Of a stretch of DNA of 64,000 nt, positions 35,033 to 44,268 are shown one piece after another; within the stretch, counting starts at the first letter, position 1; the number at the start of each line of letters is the position of its first letter. This stretch comes from Marivirga salinae (GTDB lineage Bacteria > Bacteroidota > Bacteroidia > Cytophagales > Cyclobacteriaceae): the NCBI RefSeq assembly GCF_030503855.1, contig NZ_CP129971.1:1619501-1683500 (forward strand), written 5' to 3'. The notes under the pieces were generated by a model. It had not been told where the DNA came from. It saw only the letters and a program-made list of their open reading frames with translations, and ran no database searches. Both the position numbers and the translations under genes were made by a program.

Positions 35033-35948
35033 CTTTAATTTCTATCGGGATCTCAACAACTGTGGATGTAGCTAGAATTCCGTAACCATTTTCCACATTA
35101 GTAAAGATTTGTGTAGGCTCTGTAAATGGATCAGGGTATTGGTTAAGTTCTAAGCTTTTCAAATACAAATAAAAAGATTTACTAATTTTATGAATTTCAA
35201 AGACATACTCAGAACTGGCTTCATAATCTTCACCTCCATAGAAGGCATCAGATAAATTATTTGTTGTAAATCGAATTGTATATTCATTTCCGTTAAAGAG
35301 TTCATCTTTTAGGACTTGCATTTGGCCCATCGAATTCAGATAAACAAATTCGATTTGTAAATCTGATGATTCTAAATAAGCATCGTATTTAATATAAGTA
35401 GTATCTTCTGGATTGTCAATACTCCATTCTTTGGCATTCCGTTTTAACATAAATAAATAGAAATCTTCTGAAGAAGGGTTGTCTTTAAAAGTAAGAGTAA
35501 TTTCTGATTCGCTTCCGTTACCATATTGGTGATTTACTTCTTCTGATGTATATTCAAATTGTAAATCTCCTTCTTTAAATGTCTCTAATGATTTTTCGAT
35601 TGCGACAACATCCTCAAAACCATCAACTTTTGCAATGATTTTGTATTCTGTATCAGGTTTAATTTCGATGTTTTCATTTTGATAAAAACCTGAACCAAAA
35701 TGTTCTAGAAATCCAATTTCCTTGTCATTTTCAAATAAGATTACTTCAGCATTTTGAATGTTGTCAGTTCCTCTTTTATCAAAAATAAAAGTAGATCGAT
35801 TAACTTCCACTACAGGATGTTGCTCAGTTTTAAACCAGGCATTTAGTACTAATTTGGATTCACTTTCATCGATTTTCAAATCCACTTCTTTCTGGCATCC
35901 TGAAAACAGAATTAAAGAAAGTATGATAAACTTTAGATTATTTTTCAT
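35019..35948 (-). CDS. DUF4249 lipoprotein paired with TonB receptor
   Basis: This 309-residue lipoprotein has lipobox LFSGC (Cys18) and the DUF4249 signature CQKEVDLKIDESESKLVLNA, with a beta-rich body (TEYKIIAKVDGF, EYVFEIHKISKSFYLYLKSLE). DUF4249 proteins are regularly encoded next to carboxypeptidase-like-domain TonB receptors in Bacteroidota and are thought to be cell-surface partners, comparable to SusD-type lipoproteins. It overlaps the upstream receptor gene by 11 nt. The substrate is unknown. Confidence 0.88.
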   Translation of the reverse strand: MKNNLKFIILSLILFSGCQKEVDLKIDESESKLVLNAWFKTEQHPVVEVNRSTFIFDKRGTDNIQNAEVILFENDKEIGFLEHFGSGFYQNENIEIKPDTEYKIIAKVDGFEDVVAIEKSLETFKEGDLQFEYTSEEVNHQYGNGSESEITLTFKDNPSSEDFYLFMLKRNAKEWSIDNPEDTTYIKYDAYLESSDLQIEFVYLNSMGQMQVLKDELFNGNEYTIRFTTNNLSDAFYGGEDYEASSEYVFEIHKISKSFYLYLKSLELNQYPDPFTEPTQIFTNVENGYGILATSTVVEIPIEIKDANK

Positions 35949-38307
35949 TTGGTCTGAATTTAAAGTTGTAAGTAAAAGAAGGAATTAATTGAAAAAGACT
36001 TACTTGGTTGAAAGATGTTTCCCCTATGCTATTAGTGGTGGTATTTATGAAAAAAGGGTTTTGCCTATTGTACAAATTGTAAACGCTTATGGTCCAGCTT
36101 GAACTTCCCCAATCCTTTTCCTTATGTCGGGTTATTCCAAAATCAGCTCGGTGATAGGAAGGCATTCTATAAGCATTCCGATCGCTATATTGATAAACTT
36201 CATCATTTCCGTAATAGTTACCATCATTATTTCTAGGCCTTTCTGATAATGGTGGAACTTTTGCAATAGGTAGCGTGATAGAATTACCGGTTCCATACAC
36301 CCAAGTTCCGCTTATTTCCCATTTATCATTTAGTCGATAATTTGTTACCACACTTATATCGTGCCTTCGGTCATATTTATAAGGAAATACTCTCCCGAAA
36401 TTTAGATCATCAAATTGTCTGTTATTGTAGGATAAAGTATAACCTATCCAGCCGTTAAAATTACCCTCCTTCTTTCTGAAGAGAAATTCAGCTCCATAAC
36501 TCCATCCATCTCCAATAGCAACTTTGTCTTCCCAGCTTTCATCCAAATTTAAAAAGTTTGAACCTTCCTTATATTCAAGCAAGTTGTTCATGTTTTTGTA
36601 ATAGCCTTCAACAGAAAGGTCGTATTTTCCATCTGCTATTAATGAAGACATTCCTATAGCGGTTTGTTGCGCATATTGTGGTTCGATATTATTAGTAACA
36701 GGCACCCATAAATCTGTTGGCAAGCCAATTCCTGAATTCGTCAACAAATGGAGAAATTGGGCCATTTCGGCATAAGAGGCTTTAAAGGATAATTTGTTAT
36801 TGACTAAATAGCGTGCACTAATCCTAGGTTGAACCGATGGATAAAATTCATCTCTTACTCTAAAAGCAGAGGCATGAATACCTGCATTTACTTTTAATTT
36901 ATGGATCGGCTCAAATTCATCTTCTATATAAACTGAAAATTCATTGCCATAAATAGGTTGTGTATCTGGAGATTCAAACCCAGTTTCGAAGTCTGCCTCA
37001 AAATTAAAGGCTTCAGGTTGAAAAATATGATAGATGTAATTGGCACCAAATTTTAAGGAATGACCATTGTTTAGGTAATAGTCAAAATCAAATTTCAAAC
37101 CATAATCCGTAATTCCTGAAGTATACTCGGTATAGAAGTTTTCCTCGGTTTCCTCATCCGGTGTTGCATATCTGGAATAGCTTTCGTTAAATAAATCAAA
37201 GCTATAACGACTGTAAGTGGCAGTTGTATTGAGAAATAGTTGATTGGAAAATAAATGATTCCATCTTCCTGCAGTAGTAAAGTTTCCCCACTGTATTCCT
37301 GCTTCGTCTTTATATTCGTTAATGGATCCACCATTGTCAAATTCATATTCATCGCGCGCATAGAATTTATCTTTTCCGGTATAAGCACTTAAATAAACGC
37401 GATCATTATCGGAGAATTTATAATTGGCTTTGGCATTAAAATCATGAAAGAAATAACCTAAATCCACATCATCAGTACTCGCTCTAATTAAAGGTCTTGC
37501 TAAAATATCAATATAAGTTCTTCTTCCGGAGAGAATAATGGAGCCTTTATCTTTTTTGATGGGTCCTTCTACTGATAGTCTGGATGAAATTAAGCCGATT
37601 CCACCTTCTGCTTGCCAGTTTTTCATATTGCCGTCTTTCATATTGATGTCGATCACGGAGGATAATCTCCCACCATATCTGGCTGGAAAGCCACCTTTTA
37701 TCACTTCTACATTACTGATGGCATCGGCATTAAAAACCGAAAAGAAACCAAATAAGTGGGAAGCATTATAAACGGGAACGCCATCAAGCAAAATTAAATT
37801 TTGATCTGGTCCACCGCCTCTTACGTAAATTCCACTGCTTCCTTCTGACCCACTTTGTACGCCTGGCATCAATTGAATGGTTTTCAACACATCGACTTCA
37901 CCCAATAAAGCAGGAATGGCTTTTATATCTTGAGCACTTATTTTCATACTACTCATCTTGGTAAGCTCCAAATCAGGGCGCGTTCCTTTTACTACCACTT
38001 CCGACAATTCATCGGAGAGGTTTAATTCAAAATGGATGGTGGTGTCTCCATTGAGCTTTACGAATTTTTTGGTGGTGGCATATCCAACATAAGAAACTTC
38101 CAAAGTCGCTGTGTCTCCGGGAATATTTAAGCTATAAAAGCCATAGGCATTGGCTGAGGTTCCTTTTTTGGTGGCAGGTTGCCAGATGTTGGCTCCAATT
38201 AAATTCTCACCTGTTTTAGCATCTTTTATATACCCGCTGATTCTATTTTGAGCATTTGAATATACACTGAAGCTAATCAGGGTAATAACTAATATGCAGT
38301 TTTTCAT
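35938..38307 (-). CDS. TonB-dependent outer-membrane receptor with carboxypeptidase-like domain
   Basis: This 789-residue outer-membrane transporter has a signal peptide (1-19), a CarboxypepD-like domain (about 22-98: RISGYIKDAKTGENLIGANI, GFYSLNIP), a plug domain (about 110-225: VKGTRPDLELTKMSSMKIS, GIYVRGGGPDQNLILLDGVP) and a C-terminal barrel ending FTYNFKFRPNEK. It should import a ligand with energy from TonB-ExbBD. The receptor, DUF4249 and DUF2905 genes overlap head to tail as a three-gene operon. It is divergent from the duplicated lipoprotein genes. No regulator such as an anti-sigma/ECF pair is adjacent. Confidence 0.9.
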   Translation of the reverse strand: MKNCILVITLISFSVYSNAQNRISGYIKDAKTGENLIGANIWQPATKKGTSANAYGFYSLNIPGDTATLEVSYVGYATTKKFVKLNGDTTIHFELNLSDELSEVVVKGTRPDLELTKMSSMKISAQDIKAIPALLGEVDVLKTIQLMPGVQSGSEGSSGIYVRGGGPDQNLILLDGVPVYNASHLFGFFSVFNADAISNVEVIKGGFPARYGGRLSSVIDINMKDGNMKNWQAEGGIGLISSRLSVEGPIKKDKGSIILSGRRTYIDILARPLIRASTDDVDLGYFFHDFNAKANYKFSDNDRVYLSAYTGKDKFYARDEYEFDNGGSINEYKDEAGIQWGNFTTAGRWNHLFSNQLFLNTTATYSRYSFDLFNESYSRYATPDEETEENFYTEYTSGITDYGLKFDFDYYLNNGHSLKFGANYIYHIFQPEAFNFEADFETGFESPDTQPIYGNEFSVYIEDEFEPIHKLKVNAGIHASAFRVRDEFYPSVQPRISARYLVNNKLSFKASYAEMAQFLHLLTNSGIGLPTDLWVPVTNNIEPQYAQQTAIGMSSLIADGKYDLSVEGYYKNMNNLLEYKEGSNFLNLDESWEDKVAIGDGWSYGAEFLFRKKEGNFNGWIGYTLSYNNRQFDDLNFGRVFPYKYDRRHDISVVTNYRLNDKWEISGTWVYGTGNSITLPIAKVPPLSERPRNNDGNYYGNDEVYQYSDRNAYRMPSYHRADFGITRHKEKDWGSSSWTISVYNLYNRQNPFFINTTTNSIGETSFNQVSLFQLIPSFTYNFKFRPNEK

Positions 38308-38512
38308 TTAGCTTGGATTAGGTTGATAGTTTACATAAAATTCAAATACTAACGTAATTCAAACTTCTGTATTATGGAATAATCGAATATATTATTTCTT
38401 TTCTTATAGAATTTTATAATTATTTTATTACTGAACAACTAAAGATTAGTCCAATTCATCGAAAAAATTGCATAAATAGACTGCTAGAAGTAATTTTTCT
38501 AATAAGAACATG

Positions 38513-38520
38513 TATTTTTG
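38513..38520 (+). promoter_or_regulatory. -7 element of lipoprotein gene 1
   Basis: TATTTTTG fits TAnnTTTG and lies 26 nt before the ATG. The upstream TAATTTTTCTAATAAG is conserved at the second copy (TAATCTTTCTAATATT), which supports a duplicated promoter. Confidence 0.55.
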
Positions 38521-38546
38521 TTTCATCGTATTTAAAGAAGAAAATT

Positions 38547-39104
38547 ATGAACACATTTAAGAATTTATTGATTTATTCAATTTCACTTATTGCATTATTT
38601 AGTTTGACTGCAATTTCTTGTGAAGACTTATCGGAAGAAGTTACTATAGATGTTCCAACTGATATTACTAAAGTTATTAGATTAGCAAGTGAAGAAGCCG
38701 GTGGTTTTGAAATTGTTGAACCAGTTGATATTGCATCTGAGGAGTTCAATGAAAGACGTGAGCAGATGAAGGATTACAAAATTGAATCTATCACTTTTGA
38801 AGTGGTGGATAATTTAGCAGAAGGAAGTGCTGTTCCTAATGACTTGATACTTTCATTTGATGCTGGGGGTACCTTTGTGACAACAGGAGGTACTTTTCTT
38901 ACTGGTACAACATTGCAAGCAAAATTAAATAACATTACTCCAGAAATGCTTGATCAAGTGAAAGGAGCAATTGAGGGGTATATACTTGATAGCTCTACAG
39001 CAGGTCCTGTTATGGAAGTCTCTTTTGGAGGAAATGCAGATGCTCCATTGGATTATACTATTACCTTAGTTATAGAAGCTACTATAGAGGCTGGAGTAGA
39101 ATAA
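38547..39104 (+). CDS. Tandem-duplicated lipoprotein 1
   Basis: This 185-residue lipoprotein has lipobox LTAISC with Cys25. The mature part is acidic and beta-rich, with alternating strands in the last third (GPVMEVSFGGNADAPLDYTITLVIEATI). The signal peptide (TFKNLLIYSIS, IALFSLTAISC) is almost identical to that of the next gene, while the mature parts keep only general pattern similarity: IESITFEVVD versus IEKISAEITE, and DYTITLVIEATIEA versus YQVDVTFHGVITASAE. Promoter and terminator are also shared in form. The family is not recognised. Confidence 0.75.
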   Translation: MNTFKNLLIYSISLIALFSLTAISCEDLSEEVTIDVPTDITKVIRLASEEAGGFEIVEPVDIASEEFNERREQMKDYKIESITFEVVDNLAEGSAVPNDLILSFDAGGTFVTTGGTFLTGTTLQAKLNNITPEMLDQVKGAIEGYILDSSTAGPVMEVSFGGNADAPLDYTITLVIEATIEAGVE

Positions 39105-39127
39105 AAAATTTAAAAAAAAAATATCTA

Positions 39128-39159
39128 AACCTGTTTACATGCTGTAAGCAGGTTTTTTT
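39128..39159 (+). terminator. Terminator of lipoprotein gene 1
   Basis: AACCTGTTTACA (39128-39139) and TGTAAGCAGGTT (39143-39154) form a 12-bp stem with one G-U pair, followed by T7. The arm ACCTGTTT is shared with the terminator of gene 2. Confidence 0.85.
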
Positions 39160-39318
39160 GTGTTTAAAAATACACACCTAGTTTTTAGGGGATTTCTTGA
39201 AAAGAATAGAAGGTAATTTAGGCATTGTATTATTGACTGGCGATCCTTCTTAGTAGTCACTTCATCGAAAAAGTATGGTATTTAGGCTATTAGAAATAAT
39301 CTTTCTAATATTTATTAG

Positions 39319-39326
39319 TACTTTTG
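39319..39326 (+). promoter_or_regulatory. -7 element of lipoprotein gene 2
   Basis: TACTTTTG fits TAnnTTTG at the same distance from the ATG as in gene 1. The leader GTATTAAAAGAAGAAAATT is nearly the same as in the first copy. Confidence 0.55.
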
Positions 39327-39352
39327 AATTATCGTATTAAAAGAAGAAAATT

Positions 39353-39898
39353 ATGAGCACATTTAAAAATTTATTAATTTATTCGATTTCAATAATCGCA
39401 TTATTTAGTTTGACTGCAATTTCTTGTGATGACATAGGAGACATTGAGCTTCCTGATATTACTGCCCCAATGGATATTGAGAAAACCTATGTTATTGATA
39501 CTTCTGAAGCAGCATATTTTGCTAAATATGAAACAATTGATCCAGCTGAAGATTTAGCGGAATATAAAGATAGAATTAAATCTGCCGAAATTGAAAAAAT
39601 TTCGGCTGAGATAACTGAATTATTAGATGGAAATAGCGCTATTACTGATGGGTTATTCATTATTTATGATATTAGTCAAGGTGTGCCAGTTAAAGTGTTC
39701 GAATATGACCTTCCTGATTTTTCTAAAGTCTCTGAAACTATCGAAATACCAATTGATAGCGAAGCCAAAGAATTTTTGAAAAACGCTGTTGAAAATGATG
39801 AAAAATTTGATGTTGGTTTCGATATTTTTGTGACTGGTCCATCACATTATCAGGTAGACGTAACATTTCATGGTGTTATTACAGCATCAGCAGAATAA
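39353..39898 (+). CDS. Tandem-duplicated lipoprotein 2
   Basis: This 181-residue paralogue of the preceding gene has lipobox LTAISC with Cys25. Mature sequence is acidic (DDIGDIELPDIT..., AEDLAEYKDRIKSAEIEKIS) and ends in beta strands. Leader, promoter and signal peptide match the first copy far more closely than the mature protein does. Both products should be sorted to the same membrane and may have diverged in partner or ligand. Confidence 0.75.
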   Translation: MSTFKNLLIYSISIIALFSLTAISCDDIGDIELPDITAPMDIEKTYVIDTSEAAYFAKYETIDPAEDLAEYKDRIKSAEIEKISAEITELLDGNSAITDGLFIIYDISQGVPVKVFEYDLPDFSKVSETIEIPIDSEAKEFLKNAVENDEKFDVGFDIFVTGPSHYQVDVTFHGVITASAE

Positions 39899-39930
39899 TC
39901 AAGTCAATAAAAATATATTATAAATCATTG

Positions 39931-39961
39931 ACCTGTTTGCTTCCTGCAAACAGGTTTTTTT
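39931..39961 (+). terminator. Terminator of lipoprotein gene 2
   Basis: ACCTGTTTGC (39931-39940) and GCAAACAGGT (39946-39955) make a perfect 10-bp stem with a 5-nt loop, followed by T7. Confidence 0.85.
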
Positions 39962-40110
39962 ATGCTTAAAAATTTATCCTACCTTGTCATATTATGGACC
40001 AATCCGAATATCTACACGGGAGATTTTAATTTTAGAATCTTAATTCATCCTGAACTTTGGAAGCATAAAGATTTTCTTTAGTAAACTCTTAAAATATAGG
40101 ACAAACTGCT

Positions 40111-40148
40111 GCTCCCCTGTTTTAGGGGAGCTTCCGCTGGCTAGCGGA
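40111..40148. repeat. Double-hairpin repeat element
   Basis: GCTCCCCT-GTTTT-AGGGGAGC (40111-40131) is followed at once by TCCGCT-GGCT-AGCGGA (40133-40148): two perfect GC-rich hairpins in a 315-bp gap (39899-40213) that is otherwise AT-rich and without a gene. The composition contrast marks it as a REP/BIME-like element. Confidence 0.65.
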
Positions 40149-40213
40149 TGAGGGAGTGTATAAACCACAAATAGAAGACGGTCTCATTAAACCTAATAAA
40201 ATTGGTAATAGGC

Positions 40214-40954
40214 TTAATAACTCCTAAAAACATTATCACAAATAATAGCCGTAGCCATTGCGGCATTAAGCGATTCTGCTTCGCCTATCCTAGGAATGGT
40301 TATTTTGTCGCTAATCAGCGGAATTAAGTCAGAATTTATACCGTGAGATTCGTTACCAATTAACAATAGACCATCCTTAGCAAATTTAACTTTATGTACA
40401 TTTTTTCCTTCTAATAAAGCTCCGTAAATTTTTCTGTGCTTGTTTTCCGTTAAAAATTCTTTTAAATCTCTTCGATAGAGATTAGTTCTAAATATCGAAC
40501 CCATTGATGCACTGATCACTTTTGGGTTATAAAATTCGGCAGTAGTTTCAGAACAGATGATATTTTTGATACCATACCAATCAGCTAATCTGATAATCGT
40601 CCCCAGGTTGCCTGGGTCTCTTATATCGTCTAGTACCAAATCAAAACCATTTGAGTCATATTTTGGAGGGGTTTTATCATGTACAACTGCCAATGCATCA
40701 GTATTGCTTTGAAAAGCGCCCAATGCACTTAATTCTTTTTCTTTTGCAATGATTGGCTCAATCTCAGAACTATTCATTTCCTTTTGATGTCTACTTAAAA
40801 AATCTTCACTGACAATTAAATATTTTAATTTATAGGAAGAATTTAATAATTCAAGGGTATTTTTGGCTCCTTCAACTATAAATAGCGCTTCTTTTTGTCG
40901 GAATTTCTTTAATTGAAGAGATTTGATGAACTTTGTATTATTCTTAGTAAGCAT
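40214..40954 (-). CDS. TrmH/SpoU-family RNA 2'-O-methyltransferase
   Basis: This 246-residue SPOUT methyltransferase has an N-terminal RNA-binding extension (QLKKFRQKEALFIVEGAKN) and the three SpoU motifs NLGTIIRLADW (motif 1), LLLIGNESHGI (motif 2) and IPRIGEAESLNAAMATAI (motif 3). It methylates ribose in rRNA or tRNA with S-adenosylmethionine; the target cannot be told from sequence. It is divergent from the BamA-like gene with start codons about 20 nt apart. Confidence 0.9.
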   Translation of the reverse strand: MLTKNNTKFIKSLQLKKFRQKEALFIVEGAKNTLELLNSSYKLKYLIVSEDFLSRHQKEMNSSEIEPIIAKEKELSALGAFQSNTDALAVVHDKTPPKYDSNGFDLVLDDIRDPGNLGTIIRLADWYGIKNIICSETTAEFYNPKVISASMGSIFRTNLYRRDLKEFLTENKHRKIYGALLEGKNVHKVKFAKDGLLLIGNESHGINSDLIPLISDKITIPRIGEAESLNAAMATAIICDNVFRSY

Positions 40955-40973
40955 TTATTCGATAGCACTAAAA

Positions 40974-43400
40974 TTGAGTATAAAAGTAATAAAATCCTTT
41001 CTGCTGGTCAGTATCCTGTTTTTCACTTCTTGTGTTGGCACGAGCTATTTGAAAAAAGATGAAAAACTTCTCTATAAACAGAAGATTAAAGGTAATGAAA
41101 ATATTTCTTCTGATAGATTAGACGATCTATATACCCAAAAAGCAAATAAAAGAATTCTTCTTTTGCCAATATCTCCTTATGTAGCTTTTTATGAGGTAGG
41201 GAAACAATACTATGATAAAGAAGAGATAGAACAAAAATTAGAAGATGTTCAACAGACTTTATCTCAGAAAATAGAACTTGCGAGAGAGAATGAAAAATTT
41301 GGTAGAGCCACAAGGCTTGAAAGAAAATTAAATAATAAATCCGATAAGCTTAATACCAAATTAAAAGATGGTAATATTTTGATGCGTTGGGGTGAGCCCT
41401 TAGCCATTTATGATTCTACTGCAACCGAAAGAACCGAAGATCAAATTCAGCTCTTTTTAGAATCCAAAGGATTTTTCGATGCGGAAGTTGATTATGTGCT
41501 CAAAGAAAAGGGCTATAAAGATAGGAGGGTGATTGTAACTTATCATATTGAAGAAAATAAATCATATGTAATTGATACCGTTTTTTATGATGTAGGAGAT
41601 GATAAAGTAATGATGAGTGTCCTCATTGGTGGTGCAAGAAACAGTTTGGTTAAGGCAGGTAATACTTATGATCAGAGTAAACTGACTCAGGAAAGGGAGA
41701 GAATAGAAACTTTAATGAAGAATAATGGCTACTATACTTTCTCCAGGCAATTTGTAGAATTTAATGTTTTTCGGGATCCAGACACCACTTCTTTAGCATT
41801 GGAAATCCTTATTAATAAACCCCAAGATGGCCAAAATCATAAACGATATACCTTGGATGAAGTGAATTTTACAACGGATGTTAATACTCAAATCGGTGGA
41901 GTTAAGAGGACGGTTGAAAAATTTAATTCTATTAATTATTCATATTACGAACATACCTATAAAAAGAGAATATTAGATCAGAGAGTATTCCTTCGCCCAG
42001 GAGAATTCTATAGCCTCGAGAAGACATTAAATACTCAACGTCAATTGGCTAATTTGGACATGTTTCGATTCGTGAACATAAAATATGATACAGCAGGAGG
42101 TGATTTTGTGGCCAATATTTTCACTAGTCCATTGGAAAAATATCAATTGAGCAATGAGGTTGGCGTCAATGTGAATGTAACTTTCGGTTTGCCAGGGCCT
42201 TTTTACAATGTGTCTTTAAAAAACAGGAATCCTTTTGGTGGTATTGAGGTAATGGAACTCTCAGGGCGTTTGGGGGTTGAAGGAGTAGCTAGTTTATCAG
42301 ATGAAACAAATGTGACTACTGCCACCGAGGCAAGAGCTAATTTGTCTTTTACCTTCCCACACTTTCTATTTCCTTTTGGTACTCAACTTAAATCTCGATT
42401 TGCATTGTTAAACCCCAAAACCAAAACCGGTTTAGGATTTAATTATACTAAAAGACCGGAATTTGAGAGAAGTAATTTAAACGCCTCTTATGGGTATTCG
42501 TGGCAAAATAAAATGAGATGGATGTTTGATTTGACCATTACTGATGTCAATCTTATAGAGTCTGATTTAGAAAAGAATTTTAGAGATGCTTTAGAAGAGC
42601 AAGCTACCTTTGGAAGGCAGCTGAGTAGATCATTTCTGCCATCATTTGTTTCAAGCAGCTCTATCAACATTTCTAAAAATTTCAATAATTATGGCCAAGC
42701 TAACAGTAGGGCCAGTTTTATAAAATTCTTTGCTGAAACAGGAGGTAATTTATTAAATGTAAATGCCATTAGTAAAAACATAAATGATGATTCTTTAGCG
42801 TACTTTCAGTTTCTGAAAGCTTCAGTTGACTATAGGACTTATATTCCATATGGGCGGGAAAGTACATTTGCATATCGCTTTCATGTTGGGGTTGCTAAGC
42901 CTTATGGTGAATTTTCACGGGGTTTATTACCTTATGAAAAATATTATTTTGCAGGGGGTAGCAATAGTATTAGAGCATGGGCTCCAAGAAGGTTAGGGCC
43001 TGGCAGTTTTGTGGAAACAGATGAGGAAGGGAATTTTATATATAATTTTGAAAGACCGGGAGAAATTATTTTGGAAACTAGTATAGAAGTAAGGCGCAAT
43101 TTGATCAGTTTTTTAGACGGTGCACTTTTTCTCGATGCGGGAAATGTTTGGTCTTTTTCTGAAAATGATGAGCCTGGTAGTGATTTTCAATTGGATAGTT
43201 TTTTTAATGAAATTGCAGTAGGAACAGGTTTTGGTTTGAGAATCGACTTTTCCTTTTTAATTATGCGTTTTGACCTAGCCTTTAAATTATATGATCCTGC
43301 AAGAGATCCAGGAGAGAGATGGACTATAGATGAATGGAACTTAGGAACTAGAGATAATTACGGGCCAGCATTAAATATTGGGATTGGTTACCCGTTTTGA
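40974..43400 (+). CDS. BamA/TamA-family outer-membrane protein with lipoprotein signal
   Basis: About 808 residues. The TTG at 40974 gives a clean lipoprotein signal (SIKVIKSFLLVSILFFTSC). The longer open frame from 40923 overlaps the divergent methyltransferase gene and adds residues before it, so it is not preferred. POTRA-like repeats (about 30-330, e.g. IQLFLESKGFFDAEVDYVLKEKGY) precede a 16-strand Omp85 barrel with YYFAGGSNSIRAWAPRRLGPG and a C-terminal NIGIGYPF. TamA/BamA proteins insert or translocate outer-membrane proteins. Several paralogues are usual in Bacteroidota; this one is a lipidated accessory form rather than clearly BamA itself. Confidence 0.82.
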   Translation: MSIKVIKSFLLVSILFFTSCVGTSYLKKDEKLLYKQKIKGNENISSDRLDDLYTQKANKRILLLPISPYVAFYEVGKQYYDKEEIEQKLEDVQQTLSQKIELARENEKFGRATRLERKLNNKSDKLNTKLKDGNILMRWGEPLAIYDSTATERTEDQIQLFLESKGFFDAEVDYVLKEKGYKDRRVIVTYHIEENKSYVIDTVFYDVGDDKVMMSVLIGGARNSLVKAGNTYDQSKLTQERERIETLMKNNGYYTFSRQFVEFNVFRDPDTTSLALEILINKPQDGQNHKRYTLDEVNFTTDVNTQIGGVKRTVEKFNSINYSYYEHTYKKRILDQRVFLRPGEFYSLEKTLNTQRQLANLDMFRFVNIKYDTAGGDFVANIFTSPLEKYQLSNEVGVNVNVTFGLPGPFYNVSLKNRNPFGGIEVMELSGRLGVEGVASLSDETNVTTATEARANLSFTFPHFLFPFGTQLKSRFALLNPKTKTGLGFNYTKRPEFERSNLNASYGYSWQNKMRWMFDLTITDVNLIESDLEKNFRDALEEQATFGRQLSRSFLPSFVSSSSINISKNFNNYGQANSRASFIKFFAETGGNLLNVNAISKNINDDSLAYFQFLKASVDYRTYIPYGRESTFAYRFHVGVAKPYGEFSRGLLPYEKYYFAGGSNSIRAWAPRRLGPGSFVETDEEGNFIYNFERPGEIILETSIEVRRNLISFLDGALFLDAGNVWSFSENDEPGSDFQLDSFFNEIAVGTGFGLRIDFSFLIMRFDLAFKLYDPARDPGERWTIDEWNLGTRDNYGPALNIGIGYPF

Positions 43401-43672
43401 TTCTTCTTTTTGCGAAAGATATTTTTTATATCTTCAAAAGACTCTTCAAAACTATCGGCTATATCTTTAAAAACCTCCTTATTATCATCTGTAAACTCGT
43501 TAAAGTCTTTTTCTAAAGATTCTTTGTTACGTTTTAATTCTTGCAACCGCTCTTTTAATTCCAGCTTTTCAGAAATATTGCTGCTGCTAATTTCAGAAAA
43601 CAATTCATCTATTTTCTTTCCTGCTTTACTAAAAAATTCTTCAGCTTTTCCTCTTTTATATTCCATCATCAT
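43388..43672 (-). CDS. Short coiled-coil protein, 94 residues
   Basis: This soluble helical protein is highly charged, with heptad-like sequence through most of its length (KLELKERLQELKRNKESLEKDF...) and a basic end KKKNQNG. There is no signal peptide or known domain. Its stop overlaps the convergent BamA-like gene by 13 nt. Coding is supported by its clean heptad pattern and its position; function is unknown. Confidence 0.6.
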   Translation of the reverse strand: MMMEYKRGKAEEFFSKAGKKIDELFSEISSSNISEKLELKERLQELKRNKESLEKDFNEFTDDNKEVFKDIADSFEESFEDIKNIFRKKKNQNG

Positions 43673-43746
43673 GTATTTTTATCAAACCTTTGATTAAAGT
43701 TAATAAATTTTGGGAAGCATAAATTAGAAATATTTAAATAAATTTT

Positions 43747-43807
43747 GGAAAATAAGGCGTCAAAGTAATGTCATTTCATAGGACATTACTTTGACGCCTT
43801 ATTTTCC
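43747..43807. repeat. Perfect 26-bp inverted repeat over the end of the DUF4199 gene
   Basis: Left arm 43747-43772 and right arm 43782-43807 are perfect complements over 26 bp (core AAGGCGTCAAAGTAATGTC) with a 9-nt loop. The right arm includes the last codons and stop of the DUF4199 gene, so the left arm is an inverted copy of coding sequence. No T-run follows. The structure would form a very stable RNA stem at the mRNA 3' end and could act as a terminator or stability element. Confidence 0.85.
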
Positions 43808-44268
43808 CTTTGTTCTTTCAAGAATTTTTCTGGAGTTCTTTTTTTATACCATTGCATCACTCCATAACTCAAGAAAAATCCTGAACCAGCACCTTCCATA
43901 ATAATTATAAATGAGATAAGAAATGCGTTTAAATAATTACCAAAGGGTTCTACATTCTTTATTTCTTGTAAGAATTCAGGGTTCGATAATAAATAAATGA
44001 AAATGAATATGGCAAATGCCAATGATGAGCTCACTGCTGTAAACATTCCGGTACCAATACCTTTAAAATAATCGAAGGCCTTATTTTTTTTATGAATTGA
44101 TTTGATAGAGTAAAAAACTCCAGCACCCATAATAAAAATATTCAAAGCTCTAAGCTCTAAATTATGAACTAATCCTATGGCATTCATAATCAAGAAATAA
44201 ACAACAAGACCAACAAAAACCATAATTCCTCCGATAAGTCCGTTATAATCAATTGAATCTTTCTTCAT
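43786..44268 (-). CDS. DUF4199 family membrane protein
   Basis: This 160-residue inner-membrane protein has four predicted spans (IMVFVGLVVYFLIM, LNIFIMGAGVFYSI, TGMFTAVSSSLAFAIFIFIYLL and YLNAFLISFIIIMEGAGSGFFLSY) and a basic tail (KKRTPEKFLKEQRENKASK). FDYFKGIGTGMFTAV is the conserved DUF4199 motif. The ATG at 44268 (MKKDSIDYNG) is preferred; an upstream frame adds 15 unlikely residues. Function of the family is unknown. A long hairpin covers the 3' end. Confidence 0.82.
   Translation of the reverse strand: MKKDSIDYNGLIGGIMVFVGLVVYFLIMNAIGLVHNLELRALNIFIMGAGVFYSIKSIHKKNKAFDYFKGIGTGMFTAVSSSLAFAIFIFIYLLSNPEFLQEIKNVEPFGNYLNAFLISFIIIMEGAGSGFFLSYGVMQWYKKRTPEKFLKEQRENKASK

Noticed and set aside
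40923..40973. Longer N-terminus for the BamA-like protein
   Set aside because: It overlaps the start of the divergent methyltransferase gene and would bury the lipoprotein signal; the TTG at 40974 gives a clean lipobox.
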